DNA of 64,000 nucleotides from positions 1,178,001 through 1,242,000 of the forward strand of contig NZ_JACIEM010000001.1 in assembly GCF_014196845.1 (NCBI RefSeq). Reading direction: 5' to 3'. Positions 8,258 through 16,401 of this stretch are shown here, one piece after another. A program made the position numbers and the translations under genes. Numbering within the stretch: the first letter of the stretch is position 1; the number at the start of each line of letters is the position of its first letter. Below the pieces are notes generated by a model that was not told the DNA's origin, ran no database searches, and saw only the letters and a program-made list of their open reading frames with translations. The DNA is from Aurantimonas endophytica. GTDB lineage: Bacteria > Pseudomonadota > Alphaproteobacteria > Rhizobiales > Rhizobiaceae.

Positions 8258-10288
8258 TCAGCCTTTCGTCATGGTAATGAGGATGTTCATGAAGGCGTCG
8301 ACCGATGCGGTCGTCCCGGGCGGCACCACGGTGGTGGAATCGAACTGCTCGACGATGGCCGGGCCATCGAAGGCAGCGCCCGCTTTCAGGTCGTCGCGCT
8401 GATAAAGCGCCGCATCGTGCGCCATGCCATCGAACCAGACCTCGCGGCGACCGACAGGCTCCGCCACGTGCGCCCTCACCTCGTGCTTCGGCAGATCGGC
8501 CTTGGGCACGATGCCGACGGCCTTGACCGCGACGCGGAAGATGGTCACCGGCGCATCCTCGCGGCGGAAGTTGAACTCGCGCTCGTGCTCGGAATGGAAA
8601 GCGTCGACCAACGCCGAAACACTCTCGATCCTGGCCGGCGCAGAAACCGATAGGGCGCGCCACTGGCCCTGGTACATCATCTCGACGCTGCGCTGCAGCG
8701 CCATGTCGGCCGGCTCGACACCCTCGTGCGTCAGGCGTTCGATGGCCTGCGCCTCCATGCGGCCGAACGCGGACTCCATGTCGGCCGGCGCGACGCTCGA
8801 CGCATCCGCCATGAAGCTGTCGGAGAAGTCGTGCTGGACATCGACCAGCAGGCACCCGAGCGCCGAGGTCACGCCGGGGTTCGGCGGCACGATCACGGTC
8901 GGGATCGCCAGTTCCTTCGCCACCGCCGCACCGTGCAGCGCGCCGGCGCCGCCGAAGGCGACCAGTGCGAAGTCGCGGGGATCGTAGCCGCGGCTGATCG
9001 AGAGGAGACGCACGGCGTTGGCCATGTTGGCATTGGCCACCGCGATGATGGCTTCGGCTGCCTCGTGCAGTTCCATCTGGAACGGGTCGGCAACGGTCTC
9101 CTGCACGGCTTGCTTCGCCAGCGAAGGATCCAGTGTGATCTTGCCGCCGGCAAGGCTCGTGCCGAGGCGCCCCAGCACGACATTTGCGTCGGTGTTGGTC
9201 GCGGTCCCGTTGCCGTTCTTGTAGCAGGCCGGCCCCGGATGCGCGCCGGCCGACTGCGGGCCGTTGCGCAAGCTGCCGCCCTCGTCCTGCCAGGCGAGCG
9301 AGCCGCCGCCGGCGCCGATCGTCAGCACCTCGATCGACGGGAAGCGGATCGGGTAGCCATATTCGATGTACCAGTCCTTGGTGATGCGCGGCTCGCCTGC
9401 CCAGGCGAGCGAAACGTCGGTCGAGGTGCCACCCATGTCGAAGCCGATGGAATTGGGAAAGCCGCACAAATTGCCGATGAAGCGGCTCGCGATCGCGCCC
9501 GCCGCGATCCCCGAACCGGCAAGGCGGGCCGAGAAATCCCTGACGCTGGCGGGCGTCATCACGCCGCCGCCCGAGTGCAGCAGCAGGAGGTCACGCCCGT
9601 AACCGGCCTCCGCCAGTTTTTCCCCCAGCCGGGAAACGTAGTCGACCACGACCGGCGCGCAGACCGCGTTGGCCATCGTCGTCGAAAACCGCTCGTGCTC
9701 GAAGATTTCCGGCATCACTTCGGACGACACAGATACCGGCACGTCGGGCATGACCTCCGCCAGGATCTCGCGCATGCGCCGCTCGTTGGCGCCGTTGACG
9801 TAGGAGTTCATGAAGCAGACGGCGATCGACTTCACCTCGCGCTTCTTCAGGACTTCGGCGACGCGCCGTGCGTCCTCCTCGTCGAGCGCCTCGAGTATCG
9901 CGCCGTTGGCGTCCACGCGCTCGCGCACCGTCAGTCGATCGCGGCGCGGAATGTAGGGCTTGGCGACATCCTTGTAGGTGTCCCAGAGGTCCTCCTTGTT
10001 GGCGCGGCGGATCTCCACCACGTCGCGGAACCCCTCGGTGCAGACCATGGCTGCGCGCGGCAGGCGCCGCGTGATCAGCGCGTTGGTGGCAACCGTCGTG
10101 CCGTGGGAGAACATCGTGACCTCGGCGAGATCGATCCTGCCCTGCTCGACGCCGTTCATGATCGCCTGCATGGGATCTTGCGGCGTCGACGCGGTCTTCT
10201 CGATCCGGATCGCGCCTGTCTCTTCGTCCATGATGCAGATGTCGGTGAAGGTGCCCCCGACATCCACGGCCACTCTGGTCTTCGTCAT
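8258..10288 (-). CDS. hyuA: hydantoinase/oxoprolinase family ATP-binding subunit (HyuA)
   Basis: The 676-residue protein has the ASKHA-type nucleotide-binding core: VAVDVGGTFTDICIMD at the N-terminus, SHGTTVATNAL near residue 62, GFDMGGTSTDVS in the second half-site and GAGGGSLAW. The C-terminal hydantoinase A domain includes GGAGALHG. It is the ATP-hydrolysing partner of the hyuB product directly downstream. It is the first gene of the catabolic operon after luxR, with a 410-bp gap that probably holds the operon promoter. Confidence 0.94.
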   Translation of the reverse strand: MTKTRVAVDVGGTFTDICIMDEETGAIRIEKTASTPQDPMQAIMNGVEQGRIDLAEVTMFSHGTTVATNALITRRLPRAAMVCTEGFRDVVEIRRANKEDLWDTYKDVAKPYIPRRDRLTVRERVDANGAILEALDEEDARRVAEVLKKREVKSIAVCFMNSYVNGANERRMREILAEVMPDVPVSVSSEVMPEIFEHERFSTTMANAVCAPVVVDYVSRLGEKLAEAGYGRDLLLLHSGGGVMTPASVRDFSARLAGSGIAAGAIASRFIGNLCGFPNSIGFDMGGTSTDVSLAWAGEPRITKDWYIEYGYPIRFPSIEVLTIGAGGGSLAWQDEGGSLRNGPQSAGAHPGPACYKNGNGTATNTDANVVLGRLGTSLAGGKITLDPSLAKQAVQETVADPFQMELHEAAEAIIAVANANMANAVRLLSISRGYDPRDFALVAFGGAGALHGAAVAKELAIPTVIVPPNPGVTSALGCLLVDVQHDFSDSFMADASSVAPADMESAFGRMEAQAIERLTHEGVEPADMALQRSVEMMYQGQWRALSVSAPARIESVSALVDAFHSEHEREFNFRREDAPVTIFRVAVKAVGIVPKADLPKHEVRAHVAEPVGRREVWFDGMAHDAALYQRDDLKAGAAFDGPAIVEQFDSTTVVPPGTTASVDAFMNILITMTKG

Positions 10289-10698
10289 GCTCTTCCTCGC
10301 AAGGCTGTTTCAGTAGACAACAGTCCGCTCCTGCCGCGACGGGAGCCGCGGCGTCTCGTATCGGCTGTTCGCAGGCATCCCGGGGCAGGCGCGGCTCTGG
10401 CGACTTGCCCGCATACACGAAGGCGTCGCCCGTGCCGTTCCGCAAACGGCCGAAGCCCGGACGACCACGCTGGCAAGCCTGCAACTTTCTGCGATGGCGT
10501 CGCTACCGCCAGGTTCATCGTGCGCTGCGACACCACGACTGAAAGCCGCCAGCACGGGGTCGGATCGGCGATCAGTACCGCCGCCATCTCGTTGCGCCGC
10601 CCCTCCTCGAGGAAGGCGGAATGCGGCATCACGGTGCAGCGGCATCCCTCACGGCTGAGGCCTTGTCCATCACGGAGTCCGTGCATTCGAGCTCCGCG
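10289..10698. other. 410-bp intergenic gap between luxR and hyuA
   Basis: I find no gene with recognisable protein features here on either strand. It lies upstream of hyuA and downstream of luxR, both on the minus strand, so it is the likely site of the catabolic operon's promoter. I saw no copy of the palindrome found upstream of the hydrolase gene and no clear terminator hairpin. Confidence 0.5.
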
Positions 10699-11469
10699 TC
10701 ACGAAGTGCCAATCAGTCGGTAATGTGCGGCCCGGGCGATGAGCTGCGCTCGATTGGTCGCCGAAAGCTTTCGGGCTGCCGCATTCAGATGCATCACCAC
10801 CGTCGGCACCGCGCGTTCGAGACGCTTCGATATCTCCTTCGCGGACAGGCCCTGGGCCGCATAGGCGACGCATTCGCGCTCGCGCGGCGTGAGGCTGATG
10901 GGTCGAGCCCGCAGCGCCTCCTCGTCGAACAGGGGATAGATCTTTTCGTGCAGCACATGGGCAAATAGCGCGAAGGTCGCGACATTGCCGCCGATGGTCG
11001 CCTCGAAGTCGTCGTCGGCATCCTGCCGGACCCCCGTCACGACGGCGCACTCGCCGTCCGGCATGTGGACCGGGACCGTGACACCGCAAGTGATCCGCAT
11101 GTCGTGGACATAGTCCACCACCGGTTTGTGCGCCGGCGCGAGGATCCGGTTCAGCGGCGTCTTGCCGTCGCTGCGATAGGACCAGGCGAACGGCAGATGC
11201 GACCGGAACGCAAGCTGCTGCACCGGGTCGATCTGGTAGAAACCATCCTCGCACCAGACCTTGGCCATATCTGCCGGCAGATTGCGCATCGAGAGGAAGG
11301 AGGGCGTCACCACCGCGCCATCATGCGAGAACTTCACCGGGGTGAAGTCGTAGATCAGCGAGGTGAGCTCGAAACGGGGGAGCGCGTCCTGGGCGAGGAG
11401 CATCCGCTCGTCCAGGCTACGGCCTAACGAGAAATAAGCATCCATTTCCGAAATATCATTCAATTTCAA
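10699..11469 (-). CDS. LuxR-family solo of the plant-responsive (PAB/PipR-like) type
   Basis: The 256-residue protein has an N-terminal autoinducer-binding domain (about 20-165) and a C-terminal GerE helix-turn-helix (about 190-245, LTPRERECVAYAAQGLSAK). Aligned on the invariant Asp-Pro (81-82, TraR 70-71), Trp96 matches TraR W85. The positions of TraR W57 and Y61 are Met68 and Trp72. Those two substitutions mark the PAB LuxR solos (OryR, XccR, PsoR, PipR), which answer plant-derived compounds rather than acyl-homoserine lactones. No luxI is in the window. It is divergent from a pip-like gene, as in that subfamily. The start codon appears to be TTG without a strong ribosome-binding site; the ATG at 11445 is an alternative. 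Confidence 0.92.
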   Translation of the reverse strand: MKLNDISEMDAYFSLGRSLDERMLLAQDALPRFELTSLIYDFTPVKFSHDGAVVTPSFLSMRNLPADMAKVWCEDGFYQIDPVQQLAFRSHLPFAWSYRSDGKTPLNRILAPAHKPVVDYVHDMRITCGVTVPVHMPDGECAVVTGVRQDADDDFEATIGGNVATFALFAHVLHEKIYPLFDEEALRARPISLTPRERECVAYAAQGLSAKEISKRLERAVPTVVMHLNAAARKLSATNRAQLIARAAHYRLIGTS

Positions 11470-11475
11470 TGATAT
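11453..11475. repeat. perfect 8-bp inverted repeat over the luxR start
   Basis: The arms ATATCATT and AATGATAT are separated by 7 nt and span the proposed TTG initiation codon of luxR. It could be an operator for autoregulation, or a hairpin in the luxR mRNA that limits translation. Nothing else in the window repeats it. Confidence 0.45.
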
Positions 11476-11543
11476 CGCCCGCTTTGGCTAATTCTGCGTC
11501 ATGTTTACATTCTAAGCGGTGCGGCGCAAGAATTGCGTGAGCG

Positions 11544-11563
11544 ACCTATCATTTCTGATAGCT
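11544..11563. promoter_or_regulatory. lux-box-like palindrome upstream of the pip-dpp operon
   Basis: The 20-bp element ACCTATCATTTCTGATAGCT contains a perfect CTATCA-N4-TGATAG dyad. Its length and position, centred about 86 bp before the hydrolase ATG, suit a LuxR-type activator site next to the -35 region. PAB LuxR solos bind such elements before pip genes; binding here is inferred. Confidence 0.7.
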
Positions 11564-11639
11564 GGCGGCTGCCGCGGCGCAGCCGTTACGATCCCTGGGT
11601 TCGCTGTTGAATGACAGCGATTGCAGGGGAGATGGCAGC

Positions 11640-12530
11640 ATGTGGCGCGAGATCGAGCCGGACGAACGGCAGGAAGTCGAGGTCGAGGGCTACAAGGTCG
11701 TCACCTACAGCTACGGTTCCGGCGACGACGTGGTGTTCTGCCTGAATGGCGGCCCGGGCCTGCCCTGCGACTATCTGCGCGATTCCCACTCCTGCCTGAT
11801 CGACCACGGCTACCGCGTGGTGGCCTTCGACCAGTTGGGCACCGGCGCGTCGGACCGGCCGACAGACCCGGCGCTATGGACCATAACCCGCTATGTCGAG
11901 GAGGTGGAGACCGTGCGCCAGGCCCTCGGCCTGGGCAAGGTCCATCTCGTCGGCCAGTCCTGGGGCGGCTGGCTGTCGATCGAATACGCCCTCACCTATC
12001 CCGACGCGCTGCGCACGCTGACGCTCGAGAACACGGCAGCCGACATTCCGCATCTGGTGCGCGAACTGGAACGGTTGCGTGAGGCGCTCGGCGCAGAGAC
12101 CGTGGCGATGATGCAGCGGCACGAGGCCGAAGGCACGCTCGACCATCCGGAATACCAGGCCGCGATCACCGTCCTGAACTATCGCCATGTGTGCCGGCTG
12201 TCCGAGTGGCCCGCGCCGGTGCAGCGTTCGCTCGGCGACTGGAACATGGGGCCCTACGAGACGATCCAGGGGCCGAACGAGTTTCTCTACACCGGCAATC
12301 TGAAGGACTGGAACCGCATTCCCGACATGCACCGGATCACCGTCCCGGTGCTGATCACCGTCGGCCAGCATGACGAGCTGACACCGGCCTGTGCCGCAAA
12401 GATGAAGCACGCTCTGCCCGATGCCGAGCTCAAGGTCTTCCCCAATTCCAGCCACATGCCCTTCTTCGAGGAGCCGGAAGCCTTCTATCCGGTCCTCGTC
12501 GATTTCCTGAAGCGTCGCGGCGGCGGATGA
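11640..12530 (+). CDS. pip: proline iminopeptidase-like alpha/beta hydrolase (PipA-like)
   Basis: This 296-residue S33-family alpha/beta hydrolase has the oxyanion-hole motif NGGPG (36-40), the nucleophile elbow GQSWGG with Ser107, an acid in GQHDELTP and a C-terminal His in NSSHMPFF. The ATG was chosen because AGGGGAG lies 8 nt upstream; an in-frame TTG 33 nt earlier has no ribosome-binding site. It is the first gene of an operon with a complete peptide importer and is divergent from a PAB-type luxR. In the Pseudomonas PipR system the equivalent gene, pipA, is activated by the regulator and trims the signal or related peptides. The natural substrate here is unknown. Confidence 0.9.
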   Translation: MWREIEPDERQEVEVEGYKVVTYSYGSGDDVVFCLNGGPGLPCDYLRDSHSCLIDHGYRVVAFDQLGTGASDRPTDPALWTITRYVEEVETVRQALGLGKVHLVGQSWGGWLSIEYALTYPDALRTLTLENTAADIPHLVRELERLREALGAETVAMMQRHEAEGTLDHPEYQAAITVLNYRHVCRLSEWPAPVQRSLGDWNMGPYETIQGPNEFLYTGNLKDWNRIPDMHRITVPVLITVGQHDELTPACAAKMKHALPDAELKVFPNSSHMPFFEEPEAFYPVLVDFLKRRGGG

Positions 12531-12579
12531 GCGCAGCAGTGGCGGCCATGCATTCCACAGACGCGGAAGGCTGACGGCG

Positions 12580-13518
12580 ATGCACCGCTATCGCTTCGTT
12601 CTGTACAGGCCCCTCCAGCTCCTGCCGGTGCTCTTGGGCATCAGCATCATCACCTTCGTCCTGGTTCGCTCGATTCCGGGCGACCCGGCGCGGATCCTGC
12701 TCGGCACCCGCGCCACGCCGTCGGCTCTCGCCCGTATCCGCGACCAGTACGGGCTCGATGACCCGCTCTGGATCCAGTATTTCTACTTCCTGAAAAATCT
12801 CGCCGACGGCGAGATGGGCCGCTCGATCCTCTACAAGGTCGACGTCCTCGGCCTGATCCTCGGTCGCCTCGAGCCGACCCTCGTTCTCGTCTCCGGCAGC
12901 GTCCTTCTCTCTCTGGCCTTCGCCATCCCGCTGGCGACGTTCGCGGCCCGCAATCGCGGCGGGATCGTCGACCAGGGCGTGCGGCTCTTGTCCACTGCAG
13001 GGCTCGGCATGCCTGCCTTCTGGCTGGGCCTCATGCTGATCATCGTGTTCAGCGTGCAACTCGACCTCTTCCCCGTCTCCGGCTACGGCACCACGCCGCT
13101 CGACAAGCTGCACCACATGGTGCTGCCCTGCCTGACCATCGCGCTGTCGCTGTCGGCTGTGCTGACGCGCAGCCTGCGCGCCAGCCTCATCGCGGAGATG
13201 CAGTCGGATGCTTCCACCGCTGCGCGGGCGCGCGGCCTGCCGGAAAGCCTTGTCTTCCGGCGCCATGTCCTGCCGAACTCGCTGATCCCGACGCTGAACC
13301 TTCTGGCCGTCAATATCGGCTGGCTGATCGGCGGGACGGTCGTCGTGGAAAGCGTCTTCGCCATTCCCGGCATGGGGCAGCTGCTCATCCGGGCAATCTT
13401 CACCCGCGACTACATGGTGGTCCAGGGCGTGGCCATGGTGTTCGCCCTCGCCTCCGTTCTCGTCAATTTCCTCGCCGACGTCCTGACCGTCACGCTCGAT
13501 CCGCGCGTGCGGCTGTGA
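12580..13518 (+). CDS. ABC peptide transporter permease, DppB-type
   Basis: This 312-residue integral membrane protein is a DppB/OppB permease with about six transmembrane segments. The first is at residues 12-32, followed by the family motif RSIPGDPARILLG. The cytoplasmic EAA-loop lies in TAARARGLPESLVFRRHVLPN-like sequence near residue 210. It is the second gene of the pip operon, 49 nt after the hydrolase, and its stop overlaps the GTG start of the partner permease. It forms the translocation channel with that partner. Confidence 0.94.
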   Translation: MHRYRFVLYRPLQLLPVLLGISIITFVLVRSIPGDPARILLGTRATPSALARIRDQYGLDDPLWIQYFYFLKNLADGEMGRSILYKVDVLGLILGRLEPTLVLVSGSVLLSLAFAIPLATFAARNRGGIVDQGVRLLSTAGLGMPAFWLGLMLIIVFSVQLDLFPVSGYGTTPLDKLHHMVLPCLTIALSLSAVLTRSLRASLIAEMQSDASTAARARGLPESLVFRRHVLPNSLIPTLNLLAVNIGWLIGGTVVVESVFAIPGMGQLLIRAIFTRDYMVVQGVAMVFALASVLVNFLADVLTVTLDPRVRL

Positions 13519-14375
13519 GCGAGATCGCGCTCCCTCCCCCGATGCAGGCTACAGGCCGCCGGCGTTTAACCCGCCGCGTTCCCCAGCCGCTGCTCGTCGG
13601 CGGAGGGCTGCTCGCCTTCTTCGTGGTGCTCGCCGTCGGGGCGCCGGTGATCGCACCTTATGACCCGATCTACCAGGACATCTCCGCCCGGCTGGCGGGG
13701 CCCAGCCTGGCGCACCCGTTCGGCACCGACAATTTCGGTCGCGATATCCTGTCACGCGTCATCTGGGGCACGCGGATCGACCTGCAGATCGCCGTCATCG
13801 GCGTGGTGTTCCCATTCATCATCGGCACGATCGCGGGAACCCTCGCGGGCTATTTCGGCGGCGTGACCGACACGCTGTTCATGCGCCTCGTCGACATCAT
13901 CCTCGCCTTTCCGTTTCTCGTCCTGATGCTGGCGATCATCGCCATCCTCGGGCCGGGCCTCGCCAGCTTCTACATCGCCATGGCGCTGGTCGGCTGGGTC
14001 TCCTACGCGCGACTGGTCCGCGCCCAGATCCTGGTGCTGCGGCAGAGCGACTTCGCCCTTGCCGCGAGGAGCCTCGGCTTTTCCCACGGGCGGATCATGT
14101 TCCGGCATCTCCTGCCGAACGCGATGATCGGCTCGATCGTCTTCGCCATGTCGGACGCGGTCCTCGTCCTCCTGAACGGCGCCGCCATCAGCTATCTCGG
14201 CCTCGGCGTCCAGCCGCCGACGGCCGAGTGGGGCATCATGGTCGCCGAAGGCCAGGCTTTCATCTCGACCGCCTGGTGGATCGCCACGTTCCCGGGCCTT
14301 GCCATCGTGCTTCTCGCCTTCGGGTTCAGCCTGCTCGCCGACGGCCTCGGCGAGAAGCTCGGGGTGCACCGATGA
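13515..14375 (+). CDS. ABC peptide transporter permease, DppC-type
   Basis: The 286-residue DppC/OppC permease begins at a GTG overlapping the previous stop (GTGA). It has the N-terminal OppC-N segment with APYDP, the GTDNFGRDILSR motif near residue 77, about six membrane spans, and the EAA-loop around AARSLGFSHGRIMFRHLLPN. It pairs with the preceding permease. The following ATPase gene starts within its stop codon. Confidence 0.94.
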   Translation: MSEIALPPPMQATGRRRLTRRVPQPLLVGGGLLAFFVVLAVGAPVIAPYDPIYQDISARLAGPSLAHPFGTDNFGRDILSRVIWGTRIDLQIAVIGVVFPFIIGTIAGTLAGYFGGVTDTLFMRLVDIILAFPFLVLMLAIIAILGPGLASFYIAMALVGWVSYARLVRAQILVLRQSDFALAARSLGFSHGRIMFRHLLPNAMIGSIVFAMSDAVLVLLNGAAISYLGLGVQPPTAEWGIMVAEGQAFISTAWWIATFPGLAIVLLAFGFSLLADGLGEKLGVHR

Positions 14376-15373
14376 ACGCGCCCCTCTTCACGGTGCAGGG
14401 GCTGAACGTCGAGGCCGCGACGGAGACGGGGCGCCATCGCATCGTCGACGGCGTCTCTTTCGAGTTGCGGCAAGGCGAGATCCTCGGTCTCGTCGGCGAA
14501 AGCGGCTCGGGCAAGACCATGGCCTGCCGGGCGCTTCTGCGACTCCTGCCGAGCCGCGACCTGTCGATCTGCGGCGGCAGTGTCCGGTTCGACGGGCAGG
14601 AACTCACGGACCTCTCCGATCAGGCATTCGCCGCCATTCGCGGCAAGCGGATCGCGATGATCTTCCAGAACCCCGCAAGTCACCTCGACCCGGTGATGAG
14701 GATCGGCGACCAGATTGCCGAGACGGTCCGGTTTCATGAGGGCGGCAGCCGGCGAAACGCTCATGCGAAAGCCGTGGCGCTCCTGAGCCAGGTCGGCATT
14801 CCCGATCCTTCCGAGCGCGCACATGCCTATCCCCACGAATTCTCAGGCGGCATGCGCCAGCGGGCGATGATCGCCCTGGCGCTCGCCTCCGACCCGGACG
14901 TGCTGATCGCCGACGAGCCGACCACGGCACTCGACGTTACCGTCCAGGCGCAAATCCTGCGGCTCCTGAAAGACCTGCGCGACCGCAGCGGTCTCTCGAT
15001 CATCTTCATCACGCATGATCTCGGCGTCGTCGCGCAGCTATGCGACACGATCTGCGTGCTCTATGGCGGCCGCGTCTGCGAGCTGGGGCCGAAGCGCGAG
15101 ATCCTTGCCCTTCCGCGGCACCCGTACACGGCCGGGCTGCTGGGCTGCCAGCCGGCGCTCGGCACCGGCCGGGGCCGGCTGCAGACGATCGCCGGCCAGC
15201 CGCCGACCGTCGACCAAATGCCGGCCGGCTGCCGCTTCCACCCGCGTTGCGCGAACGAGACCGCGATCTGTTCGCGGATCCAGCCGCCGCTGGAAGCCTT
15301 CGCGTCAGCCCATGTCGCGGCCTGCTACAATCCGGTCGGCAGCAGCCTGCCTCGTGTCAGGGAGAGTGCCTGA
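14372..15373 (+). CDS. ABC peptide transporter ATP-binding protein, DppD-type
   Basis: The 333-residue ATPase has Walker A GESGSGKT, an LSGG-equivalent reading FSGGMRQR, Walker [13 protein letters not shown] and an H-loop ITHDLG. The C-terminal oligopeptide-transporter extension has cysteines in [11 protein letters not shown]. That extension is typical of DppD/OppD and can carry a [4Fe-4S] cluster in some members. The ATG overlaps the upstream stop (ATGA). It powers import together with the DppF-type subunit. Confidence 0.95.
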   Translation: MNAPLFTVQGLNVEAATETGRHRIVDGVSFELRQGEILGLVGESGSGKTMACRALLRLLPSRDLSICGGSVRFDGQELTDLSDQAFAAIRGKRIAMIFQNPASHLDPVMRIGDQIAETVRFHEGGSRRNAHAKAVALLSQVGIPDPSERAHAYPHEFSGGMRQRAMIALALASDPDVLIADEPTTALDVTVQAQILRLLKDLRDRSGLSIIFITHDLGVVAQLCDTICVLYGGRVCELGPKREILALPRHPYTAGLLGCQPALGTGRGRLQTIAGQPPTVDQMPAGCRFHPRCANETAICSRIQPPLEAFASAHVAACYNPVGSSLPRVRESA

Positions 15374-16401
15374 TGCGGGCGGCGCCACTCGTCGAGACCG
15401 ATGATGTCGTGCTGCACTTCCCCGTCTCGGGCGGCGGCCCGCTCGGCCTGTCCCGCCGCACGGTGAAGGCGCTGAACGGGGTCTCGTTGACGGTGCGTCC
15501 CGGCGAGACGATCGGCATCGTCGGTGAATCCGGGTCGGGCAAGTCGACCCTTGGCCGGGCCCTCCTCGGCCTTGAGGAGGTGACGAGCGGCCATGTGACG
15601 TTCGACGGCATCGACGTCACGTCGGGCAGGCGTCAGGACCTCGTCAGGCTACGACACGAGACGGCGATGGTGTTCCAGGATCCGATGAACGCCCTCAACC
15701 CGCGGCTTCGCGTCGGCGAGGCCATCGCGGAAGTGCTGCGGGTCCACAAGAAGGTGCCGACGAAGCGCATCGGCCAGCGCGTCGCCGAGCTCCTGGGCCT
15801 CGTCGGACTCGATCCGGCGCTGGCCTCGCGCCGGCCGCAGGCGTTGAGCGGTGGCCAGTGCCAGCGCGTCGGCATCGCACGGGCGCTGGCGGTCGAGCCG
15901 AAGCTGATCGTCGCCGACGAATGCGTCGCCGCGCTCGACGTCTCGATCCAGGGCCAGATCATCAACCTGTTCATCGACCTTAAGGAACGGATGGACCTCA
16001 CCCTGGTCTTCATCGCCCACGATCTGTCGATCGTGCGCCGGCTCTGCGACCGGGTGGCCGTGATGTATCTCGGCAGGATCGTCGAGGAAGGTCCGACGGA
16101 GGCGGTCTTCGCCGCGCCGCGCCACCCCTATACCGCCGCGCTGATCGCCTCGATCCCGGAGATCGACCCGGACATCCCGCTGCCCGCCGCGCCGATGCAG
16201 GGCGAGCCGCCGAGCCCGCTCGACCTGCCGGCCGGCTGCCCCTTCCATCCGCGCTGCCCCTATGCCGAACCGCAGTGCCGGACCGACCCGCCGCCGACGC
16301 TGCGGCGCCGTGACAACCACGGCTGGGCCTGCATCCTCGACCCGAGCCATCTGCCCCCACCCGCTACCCGCCTTCCAAACGCGACAGGAGAGCATCCATG
16401 A
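15373..16401 (+). CDS. ABC peptide transporter ATP-binding protein, DppF-type
   Basis: The 342-residue second ATPase has Walker A GESGSGKSTL, signature LSGGQCQRVGIARAL, Walker B IVADECVAALDVS and an H-loop IAHDLS. Walker B has Cys where Pro is usual (DEC rather than DEP), a mild oddity that leaves the catalytic Glu intact. A GCPFHPRCPYAEPQC C-terminal extension is present. The start overlaps the previous stop as TGATG, and its stop overlaps the binding-protein start. Confidence 0.95.
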   Translation: MRAAPLVETDDVVLHFPVSGGGPLGLSRRTVKALNGVSLTVRPGETIGIVGESGSGKSTLGRALLGLEEVTSGHVTFDGIDVTSGRRQDLVRLRHETAMVFQDPMNALNPRLRVGEAIAEVLRVHKKVPTKRIGQRVAELLGLVGLDPALASRRPQALSGGQCQRVGIARALAVEPKLIVADECVAALDVSIQGQIINLFIDLKERMDLTLVFIAHDLSIVRRLCDRVAVMYLGRIVEEGPTEAVFAAPRHPYTAALIASIPEIDPDIPLPAAPMQGEPPSPLDLPAGCPFHPRCPYAEPQCRTDPPPTLRRRDNHGWACILDPSHLPPPATRLPNATGEHP

